DNA from: Gordoniibacillus chartarius
GTDB taxonomy: Bacteria; Bacillota; Bacilli; Paenibacillales; NBRC-103111
Assembly (NCBI RefSeq): GCF_042432825.1
Contig: NZ_JBHLWN010000123.1
Location: forward strand, 1-64,000
Direction of reading: 5' to 3'
DNA: 64,000 bases
Notes under the pieces: generated by a model
What the model was told of the DNA's origin: nothing
The model's input: the letters and a program-made list of their open reading frames with translations, nothing else
The model's database searches: none
Translations under genes and position numbers: made by a program
Shown here: positions 1 through 9,607 of the stretch, in pieces
How the letters are laid out: each line of letters starts with the position of its first letter
Position numbering within the stretch: the first letter of the stretch is position 1

Positions 1-22
1 CAGGATCAAACTCTCCAATAAA
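1..22 (-). rRNA. 16S rRNA, 5' end only (gene continues left of the window)
   Basis: On the minus strand the window edge reads TTTATTGGAGAGTTTGATCC, which is the conserved 5' terminus of bacterial 16S rRNA (the site of the universal 27F primer). Only about 22 bases are inside the window; the rest of the gene, and presumably 23S and 5S, lie to the left. The exact mature 5' end is inferred by comparison with Bacillus-type 16S genes. Confidence 0.92.
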
Positions 23-81
23 GGTAGTTCGACTTGCTCATTGATAACACTTGCGTGTTGTATTACTGTTCTTCACTCGTT

Positions 82-100
82 GTTCAGTTTTCAAGGAGCA
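82..100 (-). promoter_or_regulatory. boxA-like antitermination element in the rRNA leader
   Basis: The minus strand reads TGCTCCTTGAAAACTGAAC about 60 bases upstream of the 16S 5' end. This matches the boxA-containing TGCTCTTTGAAAACTGAAC leader element of Bacillus-type rRNA operons, which recruits the NusB-NusE antitermination complex. The match is seen directly; the function is by analogy. Confidence 0.6.
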
Positions 101-449
101 ATGTTGCTTCATGCTCGCCGCTGTCAAAGCGACAACGAGGAACATCTTATCATATTCGCAATGCCCATTGCAAGTGCTTTGTTTTTCCAATCTTGAAGTG
201 CGAATCAACAAGTTCAGATCGACAGAAGCTAATTCCGCCTGCCTCGTAAGCAGGAAGCACATCATAGCACGATGCTCAAGTCGTAGCGACAGCATTATTT
301 TCATAATCCCGAAGTTGTTCCCGAAGCATCTGCCGCCCGGAGACGGTGAAAAGAAATATACCACAACAAGCCTGCCGATTGCAAGCACCAAAGCGAACAG
401 CCCGCCCCCGCACATCGCGGAGACGGGCACACGGTTATCCGTTCCATGG
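101..449 (-). promoter_or_regulatory. rRNA operon upstream region with candidate promoters
   Basis: This gap between the Dabb gene and the 16S gene should hold the rRNA promoters. On the minus strand there is an extended -10 (TGCTATGAT, 261-269) and a second TATGAT (149-154). A perfect TTGACA lies at 122-127 but has no good -10 at the right distance. Neither -10 has a convincing -35, so individual promoters are uncertain. Long reading frames across this gap have no recognisable sequence and are treated as chance. Confidence 0.4.
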
Positions 450-752
450 TTACATGCGTTCAAAATCGATTTCCAAGAATCGCTCCACTTCAACAAGCCA
501 ACGCTCCTGCACAAAAGCCGTATGCAGCGGATGGTTGTTGTAAAGGTCATACTCCTCCTGCGAGGCAAACTCCATGGAGAAGCCGTAATCATAATCATTC
601 TTGACGCTGCATTGCCGGTAAACGCCGAAATTGCGAACCACCGGAATCGACGTCAGAATCTCCTCGCCGTCGCGAAGAAACTTCTCGGCTTCAGGAGATC
701 CTTCCGGATGCTTCAAATTGAAAATAACCATATGCCGAATCCCTTGGGTCAT
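450..752 (-). CDS. Dabb (stress-responsive A/B barrel) domain protein
   Basis: A 100-residue protein consisting of one Dabb domain, a ferredoxin-like fold that dimerises to a barrel. It shows the family hallmarks: an N-terminal IRHMVIFNLK strand, a central SVKNDYDYGFSMEF strand, and a conserved histidine in NNHPLHTAFV. Function within the family is broad (stress proteins, small cyclases) and cannot be assigned here. The ATG at 752 is chosen because AGAGGAGG lies seven bases upstream; the GTG two codons earlier sits inside that site. It starts 15 bases after the epimerase gene stops, so the two are probably co-transcribed. Confidence 0.8.
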   Translation of the reverse strand: MTQGIRHMVIFNLKHPEGSPEAEKFLRDGEEILTSIPVVRNFGVYRQCSVKNDYDYGFSMEFASQEEYDLYNNHPLHTAFVQERWLVEVERFLEIDFERM

Positions 753-767
753 GAGCACACCTCCTCT

Positions 768-1775
768 CTATCGGCGCAGTCCCGCTTGACTCGCTTCAAT
801 GATCCGGTCCATGAGGACGTTCCATTCATCATCGATCGTTTGGTTGTCGGGATGCGCCTCGAACCACTCGATCGAACGGGCTATCCCCTGCTGGAACGGA
901 ACCGTCGCCGTATAGTCCGGGACGAAACGCTTGATTTTACTGTTATCGAAAACGCAGCTGACCGCCTTGTCGCCCAACAGCCCGCCGCCCAGCTCAGGAG
1001 CCGCGGAGGCGATGAATTCCGATGAGATGTGAATCATTCTCGGCTCGTCAACGCCGGCAGCTCTGCCGATCGCCCGGTAAATCTGATTCCAGCTCAGAAC
1101 CTCATCGGACGTAATATGGAAAGCATGGCCGACGGCTTGGTCCAAGCCCAGCAACCCGACAAAGCCTTTGGCAAAATCGCTGTTATGGGTCATTGTCCAA
1201 AGGGAAGTCCCGTCGCCATGGACAACAATCGGCTTGCCCCGGCGCATGCGGTCGACGAGCGACCACGGATGCGACGAGCTGTTCAGCGATGCCGGAATCA
1301 TTTTACTGCCGTATGTATAGGAAGGACGAACGATCGTAATAGGAAACCCGTCCTCGCGGTAAGCGTTCATCAGCACTTCCTCGCAAGCGATCTTATCCCT
1401 GGAGTACTGCCAATAGGGATTGGCAAGCGGCGTCGACTCGGTGACCAGGTAGTGCGTGAGAGGCTTCTGATAGGCGGATGCCGAGCTGATGAAAATGTAC
1501 TGACGGATGCTGCCCCGGAACAGCTCGATATTGCTTCGCACATGCTCCGGCGTAAACGAAATCCAATCCACGACGACGTCAAAACGATACGGCGCGAGCA
1601 GCTTCGCGGCGGACGCCGCGTCTCTGATATCGCCCGTGACGACGTGTACACCGTCCGGTACGGAAGCTTCGCGTAATCCCCTGTTCAGCAAGTAGAGCTC
1701 GATGCCTCTGCGGGCGGCAAGCTCGGTCACAGCCTCGCTGATATGGCCAGTTCCTCCGATAAATAACACGTTCAT
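768..1775 (-). CDS. NAD(P)-dependent epimerase/dehydratase (extended SDR)
   Basis: A 335-residue extended short-chain dehydrogenase/reductase. The N-terminal MNVLFIGGTGHIS carries the GxxGxxG dinucleotide-binding turn. DVVVDWISF fits the usual fourth strand, followed by FISSASAYQ and a YSRDK active-site YxxxK. The C-terminal half (HITSDEVLSWNQIYRAIGRAAG) resembles sugar-nucleotide epimerase-like reductases found widely in Bacillota. Substrate is unknown. The ATG at 1775 follows GGTGGAGGG; about 18 further codons upstream are open but lack conserved sequence. First gene of a probable two-gene operon with the Dabb protein. Confidence 0.85.
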   Translation of the reverse strand: MNVLFIGGTGHISEAVTELAARRGIELYLLNRGLREASVPDGVHVVTGDIRDAASAAKLLAPYRFDVVVDWISFTPEHVRSNIELFRGSIRQYIFISSASAYQKPLTHYLVTESTPLANPYWQYSRDKIACEEVLMNAYREDGFPITIVRPSYTYGSKMIPASLNSSSHPWSLVDRMRRGKPIVVHGDGTSLWTMTHNSDFAKGFVGLLGLDQAVGHAFHITSDEVLSWNQIYRAIGRAAGVDEPRMIHISSEFIASAAPELGGGLLGDKAVSCVFDNSKIKRFVPDYTATVPFQQGIARSIEWFEAHPDNQTIDDEWNVLMDRIIEASQAGLRR

Positions 1776-2130
1776 GCCATTCACCCTCCACCTGCTTTTT
1801 GTGCGGCCCAACCAACTGCTGTTCACCATTTAAACCGTGCATATCGCCAGCCAAAATTGCGGGATCGGCGACGCAGAATCAGGACCGGCATCGTGTTCAA
1901 AGCCCGCTGTCCCCACCCCCATTTATTATAGAGGTAAATCCAGCTTTTGGTAAGGAGTTGCCCTATGCTAACCTAGTTACCTGGAAGTAAGCGGGTGCGG
2001 CCTCCTTAAAGGAACGATGCGCATCGCCTCCGACGCCGATAAGCCAGCTGAAATAAAAGTCGAATTTACGCCTGCACCGCTCTATAATAAATGTGTTCCA
2101 ACCGTTGATTTTCGTACAAGGAGCTTTCCC
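1776..2130. other. Divergent intergenic region (epimerase / SWIM gene)
   Basis: About 355 bases between divergent genes. On the plus strand a perfect TATAAT lies at 2083-2088, about 45 bases upstream of the SWIM start; the hexamer 17 bases before it (TCGAAT) is a poor -35, so it is only a candidate promoter. I see no convincing gene; open frames on either strand lack ribosome binding sites and recognisable protein sequence. Confidence 0.4.
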
Positions 2131-3666
2131 ATGATTGTTACCGATGAGCTTTGGAGCAGGCTGCTCAAGCATGTTGCCGAAAGCTTTAATGAAGTGACCC
2201 TAAGCCGGGGTTTTACCTATTTCAAGCAAAAATTCGTCGTCGACATGCAGATTACCGATGAGCATGTCATTCACGCGGAGGTAGCTGGAACCGACTCATA
2301 CAGGGTGGAGCTGCGCTTGGACCAGCTCGGCTCCAGCTCGTGTACGTGTCCGGTACAGCGTTCCTGCAAGCATATCGCCGCTGTCATTATGGAGCTCGGA
2401 GACCGGTTCGGCTATCCTGCCGCACAAGTCGTGAATGCCAAGCAGCATCTCCGCCGCGCCGCAATACCGATGCCGAAGGAGGACGAGCTGCAGCTGCTGC
2501 CGATCCAATCGGCTGCCGAATGGCACGTCTTCTTCCAGCGTGCAACCCAGCATGTGAAGCCTGCCTACGACCAAAGCCAATATATGAACGATCTGTCAGT
2601 CCAGCTGCAGCGAATCGCTGATGCGCCGGTGCCTTTTACCGAAACGGACCGGCTGTTCTTCGAGCTGCACCGGATGCTGTTCGTCGCCCGCAAAATGAAA
2701 GAGCAGTCCGCTCAGGGCAGCGTTCCATACTACACGTCGTTCTCGATCTATCGGCTGTACGACCATATCTATGAGTGGATTCGGAAGCAAGCGAATCTCA
2801 TCGATATGACGGCCTCTCAAGAACGAATCCGGCAAACGCTGAATTATATGCGGGAACAGATGAGGCTGACGCCCGATCCGAAAATGTTCGATTTCAGCGT
2901 TTATACCGAGCTTTGGAACGAATGGGTTGCCCCCCGCCCGGAATCCGGTCTCTTGGCAGCCGAAGAATTGGCGTCTATGGAGAAGCCGGAGGCTCCGAGC
3001 ACATCCCTCAGGACGGCGCAGGCCTACCTGCATCTCTGCTTGGGTCAGCCGGCGGAAGCATGGTCGGCACTGGAGCCGACGCTGAAGCAAGCGCCCAAGA
3101 GCTTGCTCCTCACCTTCCTGGATCGTATCCGCCGAAACGGCAGCTGGGAGCTTCTCGTCGACTGGCTGCAGCGGACCGCCGCTTATTTTCACCTCTCCCG
3201 CCAGCATGAGCTTGACACGTATACCGGGCTTTGGAAGGAAGCTGTCGAACAGAGGCCGGAGGCGGAGCCGCGAATGTGGAGCGTGCTCGAGGACATGCTC
3301 CCACACTCCCTCGGACTTATCGAGGACCTGCTGTATGAGCGCCACAGCTGGAAAATGTGGCTGGAGCTGCAGCTGGTGCAGGGCCACGGACCGCTGTCCC
3401 ACCGGGTCAGCGTGCTTCAGCCGATCGAGAAGGAGGCGCCGGAGCTGCTGCTGCCGTACTATCATCAAGCGATCGAGCATTATGTCGGCCTCAAAAACCG
3501 GCACGAGTACAAATCGGCGGTCAAGCTGATGAAGCGGCTGGAGAAGGTGTATAAGAAAATGAAGCAGACGGAGCGGTGGCAGCGCTATTTGACCGGATTC
3601 ACGGAACGCTACGGCCGCCTGCGGGCGCTTCAAGAGGAAATGAGGAAAGGGAAGCTGCTGGAATGA
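2131..3666 (+). CDS. SWIM zinc-finger protein (YwqB-like), partner of the SNF2 helicase
   Basis: A 511-residue protein with a SWIM zinc finger near residues 70-90: CTCP, then SCKHIAAV, giving the CxCx(n)CxH ligand set. The rest is mostly helical with repeat-like segments (AYLHLCLGQPAEAW) and no recognised catalytic motif. SWIM domains bind DNA or protein, and in Bacillus subtilis a SWIM gene (ywqB) sits beside the SNF2 gene ywqA, as here. The ATG at 2131 follows AAGGAG at seven bases; an upstream in-frame ATG at 2017 lacks a binding site. The stop overlaps the helicase start (ATGA), so the pair is translationally coupled. A role in DNA or RNA transactions is inferred from the partner. Confidence 0.85.
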   Translation: MIVTDELWSRLLKHVAESFNEVTLSRGFTYFKQKFVVDMQITDEHVIHAEVAGTDSYRVELRLDQLGSSSCTCPVQRSCKHIAAVIMELGDRFGYPAAQVVNAKQHLRRAAIPMPKEDELQLLPIQSAAEWHVFFQRATQHVKPAYDQSQYMNDLSVQLQRIADAPVPFTETDRLFFELHRMLFVARKMKEQSAQGSVPYYTSFSIYRLYDHIYEWIRKQANLIDMTASQERIRQTLNYMREQMRLTPDPKMFDFSVYTELWNEWVAPRPESGLLAAEELASMEKPEAPSTSLRTAQAYLHLCLGQPAEAWSALEPTLKQAPKSLLLTFLDRIRRNGSWELLVDWLQRTAAYFHLSRQHELDTYTGLWKEAVEQRPEAEPRMWSVLEDMLPHSLGLIEDLLYERHSWKMWLELQLVQGHGPLSHRVSVLQPIEKEAPELLLPYYHQAIEHYVGLKNRHEYKSAVKLMKRLEKVYKKMKQTERWQRYLTGFTERYGRLRALQEEMRKGKLLE

Positions 3667-6600
3667 GCCTTACAATTCGAACGATCACGTTACATGCGCT
3701 GCTGACCGACAGCGGGGATGCCTTGCTATGGGGCATGCAGAACGGATCCGAGATGCCGGGGATGTCACTTCGCAATGTGTTGTTTGCATGGCACGAGCCT
3801 TCCTGCTACGGTACCGAGCTCGAGCTGAGGCAAGCCGGTGACATAACGGTGATCGTCCTTCCATCCGAAATGGTGCTGCCGTTCTTCGCCTCGCCGAATT
3901 TCGCAAGCGTCATCCGCTGGGAAAGCGGAAGCGAAGCCGTGCGGCTGCTGCTGGAATGGGCCCCTCTCTTCGTTGAGGAAATTCGTGCAGGACGCTTCGT
4001 GCCCAGCTTCGCCGCCTTCCGCAGCGGAATGCTGGCCTGGAGCTGGGATGCCGGCTCGGCGGCGCTGAAGCCGTTCAACGAGGCGACGGCGAATCCGGCG
4101 GACGGCTTGAACATGAACATGTCCGGACTCCGCGCCGCTTTCTCCGCCGCCGTCACCGCCGAGCATTATGGCGATGAAGCGTCGGTCGCCGAGCTGCGCC
4201 GGAGCTATCCGGTGCTGTTTCAGCGGCCGAGGCCGCATGCCGCAGGGCTGGAGTCTGCCCGGCCGGAGGCTGCCGGTACGAATGCCGCCGCACAGGAGCA
4301 AGCGCAGGAGCAAGCGCGGATGACCGAGGAGGAATGGCTCGTATCGCTCGGCTGGAAGCCGGACCTGGCTCCGTTCCGGCCGGCGCTGCAGCTGCTCGAG
4401 CCGGACGAGCGCCACGACGAGTGGCGGCTGCGCTTCGTGCTGCAGGATAAGGCCGACAGCTCGGCGCTTGTTGCGGTTCGACTGACAGCGGACGGACACG
4501 CCTCGGGCACCTGGAGCGAAGCATGGAGCCCGTTGATTCGCGAGCGCGCACCCGGCTGGGCGGCCCGGCTCGCTGCGGCGCTGCCCGGCGCTTTAAGCGG
4601 CGGCGGACGGCTGTTTGCCGAGCCGTTAAGCGATGATGCGGCTTGGCAATTCTTGACGACGCACAGCCGCGAGCTGCTGCAGGACGGCTGGAACGTCATG
4701 CTGCCGGGCTGGTGGGAGGCGGCGTCCAGGCGCAAGCCGCGGCTGCGCGCGAGGGTCGCGCCGGAAGCCGGCGGCGGTTCCGGTGCCGGCGGGGGCCGCG
4801 GCCAGTCGCTGTTCGGACTGAACGCCCTGGTCAGCTTCGACTGGCGGATCGCCATCGGCGAATCCGATCTCTCCGAGGCGGAATTCGCCGAGCTGCTGAG
4901 CCGGAAGCGACGGCTCATCCGTTTTCGCGGGGAATGGGTCGTTCTCGATCCTGCCTTGCTGGAACAAATCCGCAGACTGATGGAAAGCGTCAATCCCGAG
5001 GAAGGGCTGTCGCTCCAGGATGTGCTGCAGCTGCACCTGCTTCAGGAAGGCGCCGAGCCTGCAGCCGGAGCCGGGAAGGAAGCCGGTCCCGAAGACAATC
5101 GCGGCGATGAAGAGCGCATTCAGATGGAAGTGGAGCTCAATTCGCATTTGACGGCGCTGCTGCGCCAGCTAAGCCAGCCGGCCGATTTGCCGCCGCTGCC
5201 GGTCCCTGGCGGACTTCGCGCCCAGCTCAGAAGTTATCAGCAGGAAGGCTTCACGTGGCTCAGCTATTTGCGGAGGTTCGGACTCGGCGCATGCCTCGCG
5301 GATGACATGGGACTCGGCAAGACGGTCCAATTCATTACGTATTTGCTGCAGCATCAGCCCGAATCGGGCTGTCCCGCCCTGCTCGTCTGCCCGACGTCGG
5401 TGCTCGGCAACTGGCAGAAGGAGCTGGCCCGGTTCGCGCCCGACTTGAAGGTGATGCTGCATTACGGCAAAGGCCGGCTTAGCGGCGAAGCTCTCACCGA
5501 AGCTCTGGGCCATATGGATGTGGTGATTACCTCTTATACGACGGCGCTGCTGGACCAGGAGATTTTGCAAACGTATGAATGGAGCTCACTCTGCCTGGAC
5601 GAGGCGCAGAACATCAAGAACGCACAGAACAAGCAGTCCGCCGCCGTCCGGTCGTTCAAGGCCCGGCACCGCATCGCGCTGACGGGAACGCCGATCGAGA
5701 ACCGGCTGTCGGAGCTGTGGTCCATTTATGATTTTCTCAACCCCGGATATTTGGGCAGCCAGCGCGGGTTTCAGCATCGGTTTGCAAATCCGATCGAGAA
5801 GCATCACGATGAAGAACGCACCGTTCAGCTCCAGAAGCTCGTCAAGCCGTTCATGCTCCGCCGCAAGAAGAACGATCCGTCAATTCAGCTAGATCTGCCG
5901 GAGAAGCTGGAGACGAAGCTGTACTTGAACTTGACCGCCGAGCAGGTCGCGCTGTACGAGCAGGCCGTGAAGGATTTGCTGGAGCGGATGCAGCAGCTGG
6001 AAGGCATCGAGCGCAAGGGCGCGATTCTGTCCGCTCTGACTCAGCTGAAGCAGCTGTGCGACCATCCCGTGCTGCTGACGAAGGAAGCCGCGCTGCCGGA
6101 GGAGACGCTCCGCTCGGAGGAGCTGCTGGAAGCGTTCATCGCCCGCTCCGCCAAGCTCGAGAGGCTCGTCGCCATGGTCGGCGAGCTGCGGGATGAGGGC
6201 GATTCGTGCCTCATCTTCACGCAGTATGTCGGCATGGGCCGCATGCTGGCCGACGTGCTGCAGGCGCTGCGCGGCGAGCCGGTGCTGTATTTGAACGGCA
6301 GCACGCCCAAGGCGGAACGCGATCGGATGATCGACGAGTTCCAAGCCGCGGGCGGATCGGGGGCCGGAAGCTCTGCCGCGCCGGGCATCTTCGTCCTGTC
6401 GCTCAAAGCGGGAGGCGTCGGCCTCAACTTGACCGCGGCCAATCACGTGTTCCACTTCGACCGCTGGTGGAACCCCGCTGTCGAGAATCAAGCGACCGAC
6501 CGCGCCTACCGGATGGGACAGAAGCGCAACGTGCAGGTGCACAAGTTTATCTCTCTCGGCACGCTGGAAGAGAAAATCGACGAGATGCTGGAAAGCAAAA

Positions 6601-6701
6601 TGAGCCTGAGCGAGAACGTCATCTCCACCTCGGAGAACTGGATCACCGAGCTCTCGAACGAGGAGCTCAAGGAGCTGTTCACCCTTCGGCAAACGTATTG
6701 A
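3663..6701 (+). CDS. SNF2-family DEAD/DEAH-box helicase (YwqA-like)
   Basis: A 1012-residue SNF2/Rad54-type ATPase. Residues 1 to about 500 hold the weakly conserved bacterial SNF2-associated region. The motor follows: motif I DDMGLGKT (about 546), motif II DEAQ (about 646), motif III LTGTPIENR (about 675), FMLRRKK, then helicase C-terminal motifs LKAGGVGLNLTAANHV and DRAYRMGQ (about 946). All key catalytic residues are visible, so an active DNA-dependent ATPase or translocase is expected. The ATG at 3663 overlaps the SWIM stop codon and follows GAGGAAAGGGA. Bacterial members are linked to RNA polymerase recycling or DNA repair, but the specific role here is unknown. A strong terminator follows. 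Confidence 0.93.
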   Translation: MSLTIRTITLHALLTDSGDALLWGMQNGSEMPGMSLRNVLFAWHEPSCYGTELELRQAGDITVIVLPSEMVLPFFASPNFASVIRWESGSEAVRLLLEWAPLFVEEIRAGRFVPSFAAFRSGMLAWSWDAGSAALKPFNEATANPADGLNMNMSGLRAAFSAAVTAEHYGDEASVAELRRSYPVLFQRPRPHAAGLESARPEAAGTNAAAQEQAQEQARMTEEEWLVSLGWKPDLAPFRPALQLLEPDERHDEWRLRFVLQDKADSSALVAVRLTADGHASGTWSEAWSPLIRERAPGWAARLAAALPGALSGGGRLFAEPLSDDAAWQFLTTHSRELLQDGWNVMLPGWWEAASRRKPRLRARVAPEAGGGSGAGGGRGQSLFGLNALVSFDWRIAIGESDLSEAEFAELLSRKRRLIRFRGEWVVLDPALLEQIRRLMESVNPEEGLSLQDVLQLHLLQEGAEPAAGAGKEAGPEDNRGDEERIQMEVELNSHLTALLRQLSQPADLPPLPVPGGLRAQLRSYQQEGFTWLSYLRRFGLGACLADDMGLGKTVQFITYLLQHQPESGCPALLVCPTSVLGNWQKELARFAPDLKVMLHYGKGRLSGEALTEALGHMDVVITSYTTALLDQEILQTYEWSSLCLDEAQNIKNAQNKQSAAVRSFKARHRIALTGTPIENRLSELWSIYDFLNPGYLGSQRGFQHRFANPIEKHHDEERTVQLQKLVKPFMLRRKKNDPSIQLDLPEKLETKLYLNLTAEQVALYEQAVKDLLERMQQLEGIERKGAILSALTQLKQLCDHPVLLTKEAALPEETLRSEELLEAFIARSAKLERLVAMVGELRDEGDSCLIFTQYVGMGRMLADVLQALRGEPVLYLNGSTPKAERDRMIDEFQAAGGSGAGSSAAPGIFVLSLKAGGVGLNLTAANHVFHFDRWWNPAVENQATDRAYRMGQKRNVQVHKFISLGTLEEKIDEMLESKMSLSENVISTSENWITELSNEELKELFTLRQTY

Positions 6702-6715
6702 AGCCATGCGAAAAT

Positions 6716-6754
6716 CCTGGAGCCCCTTGTTATGGAAGGGGCTCCAGGTTTTTT
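6716..6754 (+). terminator. Rho-independent terminator of the SWIM-SNF2 operon
   Basis: A 13-base-pair stem (CCTGGAGCCCCTT pairing with AAGGGGCTCCAGG) around a six-base loop, followed by TTTTTT. It begins 15 bases after the helicase stop codon. Confidence 0.93.
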
Positions 6755-7763
6755 ACCATTCATACATTTTGATTGCCCCCGTACTTATCCGCACAATTGG
6801 ATTCGACCGCTTATTTTACCCGATGCCCGGCCAGGCTCCAGAATAAAGAAGCAAGGAAAACACCCGCGCAGAAGCCGGTGATTGGCGCTACTGCCGCTAT
6901 TCCGATGATATTGCCGTTCGTTGTTAAGAAAATATTCGATTGAAATGTTGCACGAAACCGCCCAATCGTAACTTGAAGACACGGCTTCCGCCGTCTTCCA
7001 GACGCATGTGTTTCCCGGTGCAATATAAGCCGACTTATTGAGCTCAGCGGATAAAGGATATTTACATATAAACCGGGCCTCCCGTTCAAGGGATGAACTC
7101 GTCTTTTTTCTAAGGGGCTTGACGTGGCTGATGCGGTTCATTAAAGGTTTTTGAGGGTCTTATATTACCGCTAACGCACTTTTCCTTCAGAATAGCGGAC
7201 TTTGGCGGAGCTATCGAGTATCAATTGATGAGATTGGGCTTGATTTTTCCTGATTTCTGGAAAATAACGCCATCAAAATCCGCTAAACTTGTAAGTCATC
7301 CAGTCTCGAGCCAAATAACGGTTTCGTAACCCGTTAAGTTCACAAGGTTTTCCGCTTATCAGGAAGTTTTGACGGTTTTGCTTGAAAGGGTTCGCAAGAA
7401 GAAACGCGGAAAGCCATAAAAACCTGCATATACAGGAATCACTTGAATAGCTAGATTGCATGATTTTGATTACCGCGAAAATGCAGGCATTGGAAGGCAA
7501 AGCGCCATAGCTGCCCCTTCGAGGCAAAGGTGCCTGTACTTACTTATGCAGGCATTTACTGCTGATAGCCGATGAATGAGCAAAATGGCTGCACGTTCGC
7601 ATGGATCCTCCGATCAAATGCGCCAACAAAAAAGGGAGCAGCTTGCACACAGCATACTCCCACCCCTATTGCTTTTCAAACTCCGTTTGATGCAATTGGT
7701 AAGGCGGAATCTCTTCCAAATAGACAAACCTGTTTCCTCTGGCGGTTTTTCAACAGCAAACAC
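6755..7763. other. About 1 kb without a confident gene; decayed or repeat-like sequence
   Basis: No open frame here has a good ribosome binding site plus recognisable sequence. On the minus strand the end of one frame (6811 to about 6940) encodes a short hydrophobic stretch (GIAAVAPITGFCAGVFLASL) that could be a remnant membrane segment. From about 7150 to 7560 the sequence has repeat character: CCGCTA and TAGCGG words in inverted orientation, and several TGCAGGCAT / CCTGCATA words. This resembles dispersed intergenic repeats I associate with Paenibacillus genomes, but that is from memory and unverified. Confidence 0.35.
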
Positions 7764-7807
7764 AAAAAGCTTTCCCGCAGGTGAACCGACCACCTTGACG
7801 GGAAAGC
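7764..7807 (-). terminator. Rho-independent terminator of the MarR-efflux operon
   Basis: On the minus strand GCTTTCCCGTCAAGGTG pairs with CACCTGCGGGAAAGC across a short loop, followed directly by TTTTT. It lies about 43 bases after the stop codon of the last gene of the operon. Confidence 0.9.
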
Positions 7808-7849
7808 CCCATAATTGCTTTCCAGACTGTTTAAGCGCCTGCTTCGAAC

Positions 7850-9586
7850 TTAATTTTTCAGCTCCGCGACGATCCGGTTCATTTCTCCGTTAGGCGTAGC
7901 GATCGACTCCGAAATACGGAGCGTCAAATTGCTTTCCGCCTGCTGGAGCGACAGCCCGGAGAACGACAGCGTCTGGTAGCCGCTGACCAGTCGGTTCGTG
8001 CCGACGAACGGGAACGATTTGGCGCCGATGGAGCGGCCCAGCTCGTCGATGAGCTCGATCTTCAGCGTAGAGAAATTGTTGTCGAGCATCACCTGCGGCT
8101 CCCGAACGAGATCCATGTCCAGCTTCACGCTGTACGTATAGGTGGAAGGCCCCTGGTAGACCGGGATGACAAACCAGGTTTTGAAATTCAGCGTGTACGG
8201 ATACAGCTTCACCGCATTGCGGTCGTTGTCCGACTCCAGCTCTACCGGTACAACGGCTATCGTCGAACGGTACGCTGCGGCGCCGTCGCCCTGCAGGGCT
8301 CCCTGCAGCTTGAGCTTGAAGCTTGTGCTCGTGTCGGATAGAGGAAGCACGAATCCGTAAGAAACGATCACGCTTGTTCCCGGCTGAACCGAGGCCGGCA
8401 CAGCGGACTGGCGGATGCCGCTATACGCGCCCCCGCCTCCATTTACCAATTCGGTCTGCAGGGCCGGTACGGGAATCGGCTTCTCTCCCTTATTTTCCAG
8501 CTTCATCTTGGCGAATACGGTGCGGGACCCGTTCTCCTCGCTCGGGGAAGCGTGAAGCTCCTGCAAGGATACCTGCAGATCGGCATTCACGAACGAATTG
8601 TTCGCTTCCAACGCGATTGGCGTACCGAACACATAAGCCGCTGACGGAACAGCCTCCTCCGAGCCCGCCAGACTAATATTCAGCTTGCCCAGGCCGAATG
8701 CGCTCACCTTGGTTTGTCCGGCTGAATCGGCGGCTGCGAACGGCTCCAGAACGAGCACGTTCAGGCTCTCCAGCACCGTATCGGCATCCGCAGGAATCGA
8801 ATAATGGATATACGTGCTTTCGCCCGGCTCCAGCGATACCGCACCGGTTTCGATGCGCGTACCGTGGTAGACGTTCGTCTTCGATTTACCGTCGATTCCG
8901 AACTGCGGCACCGTCTCCGTCTGCTCCGAATCATTCGTGACCAGCAGCTTGACGACATATGCCGAGCCCTGCGCCGTCATCGATTGCGCAACGGATACCG
9001 GCTTGTAAGCAAGCGGCGATTTGAGCGTCGGAATAGCGAACGGCTGCCCCCACTTCAGCTGTGCCGCCGCATCGGACAAGGCGCTGTGGCTTCCCGTCCA
9101 CACCTGCGCTCCAACCGGTACGGAGGCGAGCACCGTCTCCTGCTTCGGATATACATCATAGTTCACATCAACGAGCGACAGGTCCGTCACTTTGAGCTCC
9201 TTCGAGCGGTCAAGCTGTTTCATATAGACGAGCTCGACCTCCGACATGGCCGGAACGCCATGCGCGTTGGAAGCGCTCGGCGCAAGCGTGTAGACGGTGC
9301 CGTCGGCAGCCTTAAGGCGCAGCTCGTGGTCGGGAATCCGCAGCGTAGTGGAGCCGTTGTTGACGATGCGGACAGCAGCACCCAGCCGGACGCCGGAACC
9401 GCTCTTCTCGTTCAGAACGCCAAGCACCTGCACCTGCAAGCTGTCGGTCAAAGCGTACCATGCGGCTGGAACCGCCGTAACGGCCGCTGCAGCCGGCGCA
9501 GCCTCATCGGCGTAGGCCGGAGCCGCCGCCAGTAAGGAAGAACCAAGCATCATGGTTGCGGCAAAATAGGTCAGTGATCGTTTCAC
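7850..9586 (-). CDS. Secreted protein of unknown function at the end of the efflux operon
   Basis: A 578-residue exported protein. The N-terminus (KRSLTYFAATMMLG, then AAAPAYADEA) is a typical signal peptide with cleavage after AYA. The mature part shows beta-rich segments resembling DUF4352-like or immunoglobulin-like folds (VRIVNNGSTTLRIPDHELRL; LVTNDSEQTETVPQFGI; KMKLENKGEKPIPVP) in at least three repeats. No enzyme motif is visible. The GTG at 9586 follows AAGGAGG. It starts 21 bases after the exporter stop codon, so it is probably made with the pump; a role sensing or protecting against a pump substrate in the envelope is only a guess. Confidence 0.75.
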   Translation of the reverse strand: MKRSLTYFAATMMLGSSLLAAAPAYADEAAPAAAAVTAVPAAWYALTDSLQVQVLGVLNEKSGSGVRLGAAVRIVNNGSTTLRIPDHELRLKAADGTVYTLAPSASNAHGVPAMSEVELVYMKQLDRSKELKVTDLSLVDVNYDVYPKQETVLASVPVGAQVWTGSHSALSDAAAQLKWGQPFAIPTLKSPLAYKPVSVAQSMTAQGSAYVVKLLVTNDSEQTETVPQFGIDGKSKTNVYHGTRIETGAVSLEPGESTYIHYSIPADADTVLESLNVLVLEPFAAADSAGQTKVSAFGLGKLNISLAGSEEAVPSAAYVFGTPIALEANNSFVNADLQVSLQELHASPSEENGSRTVFAKMKLENKGEKPIPVPALQTELVNGGGGAYSGIRQSAVPASVQPGTSVIVSYGFVLPLSDTSTSFKLKLQGALQGDGAAAYRSTIAVVPVELESDNDRNAVKLYPYTLNFKTWFVIPVYQGPSTYTYSVKLDMDLVREPQVMLDNNFSTLKIELIDELGRSIGAKSFPFVGTNRLVSGYQTLSFSGLSLQQAESNLTLRISESIATPNGEMNRIVAELKN

Positions 9587-9607
9587 GTTGTTACGCCTCC
9601 TTGGTCA

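Noticed and set aside
38..598. 186-codon minus-strand frame between the Dabb gene and the 16S gene
   Set aside because: It overlaps the Dabb coding region and the rRNA leader, has no ribosome binding site and no protein-like composition.
6811..7089. 92-codon minus-strand frame with a hydrophobic C-terminus
   Set aside because: Only the end is hydrophobic; no start signal, the N-terminal part is not protein-like, and the frame overlaps another random frame. Kept only as a possible remnant.
8804..9535. 243-codon plus-strand frame opposite the secreted efflux-operon protein
   Set aside because: Arginine-rich shadow of a real GC-rich gene; no start signal.
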